Of a stretch of DNA of 5,580 bases, positions 5,453 to 5,580 are shown piece by piece. Each line of letters begins with the position of its first letter. Position 1 is the stretch's first letter. Under the pieces are notes generated by a model. It had not been told where the DNA came from. It did not search any database and was given only the letters and a program-made list of their open reading frames with translations. Source of the DNA: Cyanobacteriota bacterium (lineage in GTDB: Bacteria > Cyanobacteriota > Cyanobacteriia > Phormidesmidales > Phormidesmidaceae); contig JAQCKL010000332.1 of assembly GCA_027592485.1 (NCBI GenBank), positions 1 through 5,580 on the forward strand. The letters run 5' to 3'. Both the position numbers and the translations under genes were made by a program.

Positions 5453-5580
5453 ATGCAGAGGCCTCTATTCTGGGGCAGGTACATCCATGAATTTGAGATC
5501 CTACAATCGTACTTAAATGCAATGCTAGAGCACCTCTGAATCCTGGGAATATACAATTTATTTTCCATCCGAGATCTGCC

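Larger units (their letters stand above)
5383..5580 (-). other. AT-richer leader upstream of the lysozyme
   Basis: This 198-bp stretch is near 43% GC in its outer 120 bases, below the lysozyme coding sequence. The lysozyme frame stays open through it to the edge, but the conceptual peptide looks like no known domain, so I read it as noncoding leader. It holds the hairpin at 5426-5452, the palindrome AGAGGCCTCT at 5457-5466, and a smaller inverted repeat, AGAG-CAC-CTCT, at 5526-5536. I found no convincing -35/-10 pair. Confidence 0.5.

Noticed and set aside
5490..5525. Possible promoter with TAGGAT as -10 upstream of the lysozyme
   Set aside because: No -35-like hexamer at 16-18 nt; the nearest TTGCAT is only 13 nt away.
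5453..5539. 28-codon plus-strand ORF starting at the hairpin edge
   Set aside because: Very short, no Shine-Dalgarno, no recognisable sequence; it overlaps the probable lysozyme leader.

Overview
The window reads as chromosomal DNA from a cyanobacterium. The main sign is the octamer GCGATCGC (the HIP1 motif of cyanobacteria), which I find 9 times in 5.58 kb where chance predicts well under one. The coding sequence is GC-rich overall (68% in one line counted inside rfbB), and the protein families fit. I cannot name a genus.

All six genes lie on the minus strand and are read right to left. From right to left: (1) an AT-richer leader at 5383-5580 carrying a perfect 12-bp hairpin; (2) a phage-type GH24 lysozyme with three C-terminal peptidoglycan-binding repeats (4096-5382); (3) rfbC (3500-4045), rfbD (2604-3503) and rfbA (1531-2607), joined by two successive 4-nt stop/start overlaps (GTGA and ATGA); (4) a 132-bp gap with an imperfect terminator-like hairpin and short AT-rich direct repeats; (5) rfbB (325-1398), which starts at TTG; (6) an 80-bp gap followed by the N-terminal 81 residues of a family 2 glycosyltransferase (1-244), cut by the left edge and distinctly AT-richer.

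Together rfbA, rfbB, rfbC and rfbD make the complete four-enzyme route from glucose-1-phosphate and dTTP to dTDP-L-rhamnose. RfbA makes dTDP-glucose, RfbB makes the 4-keto-6-deoxy intermediate, RfbC epimerises C3 and C5, and RfbD reduces the 4-keto group. The product is a donor for rhamnosyl residues in O-antigen, capsule or exopolysaccharide. The adjoining glycosyltransferase suggests that a polysaccharide assembly cluster continues beyond the left edge. The lysozyme is a separate wall-hydrolase function, 50 nt upstream of rfbC; whether it is co-transcribed is unknown.

I corrected three start sites from sequence evidence: rfbA to ATG at 2607, rfbD to GTG at 3503, and the lysozyme most likely to ATG at 5382. 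I found no convincing new biological system. The most notable points are the hairpin and alternative starts ahead of the lysozyme, its position next to the rhamnose operon, and the split of rfbB from rfbCDA.
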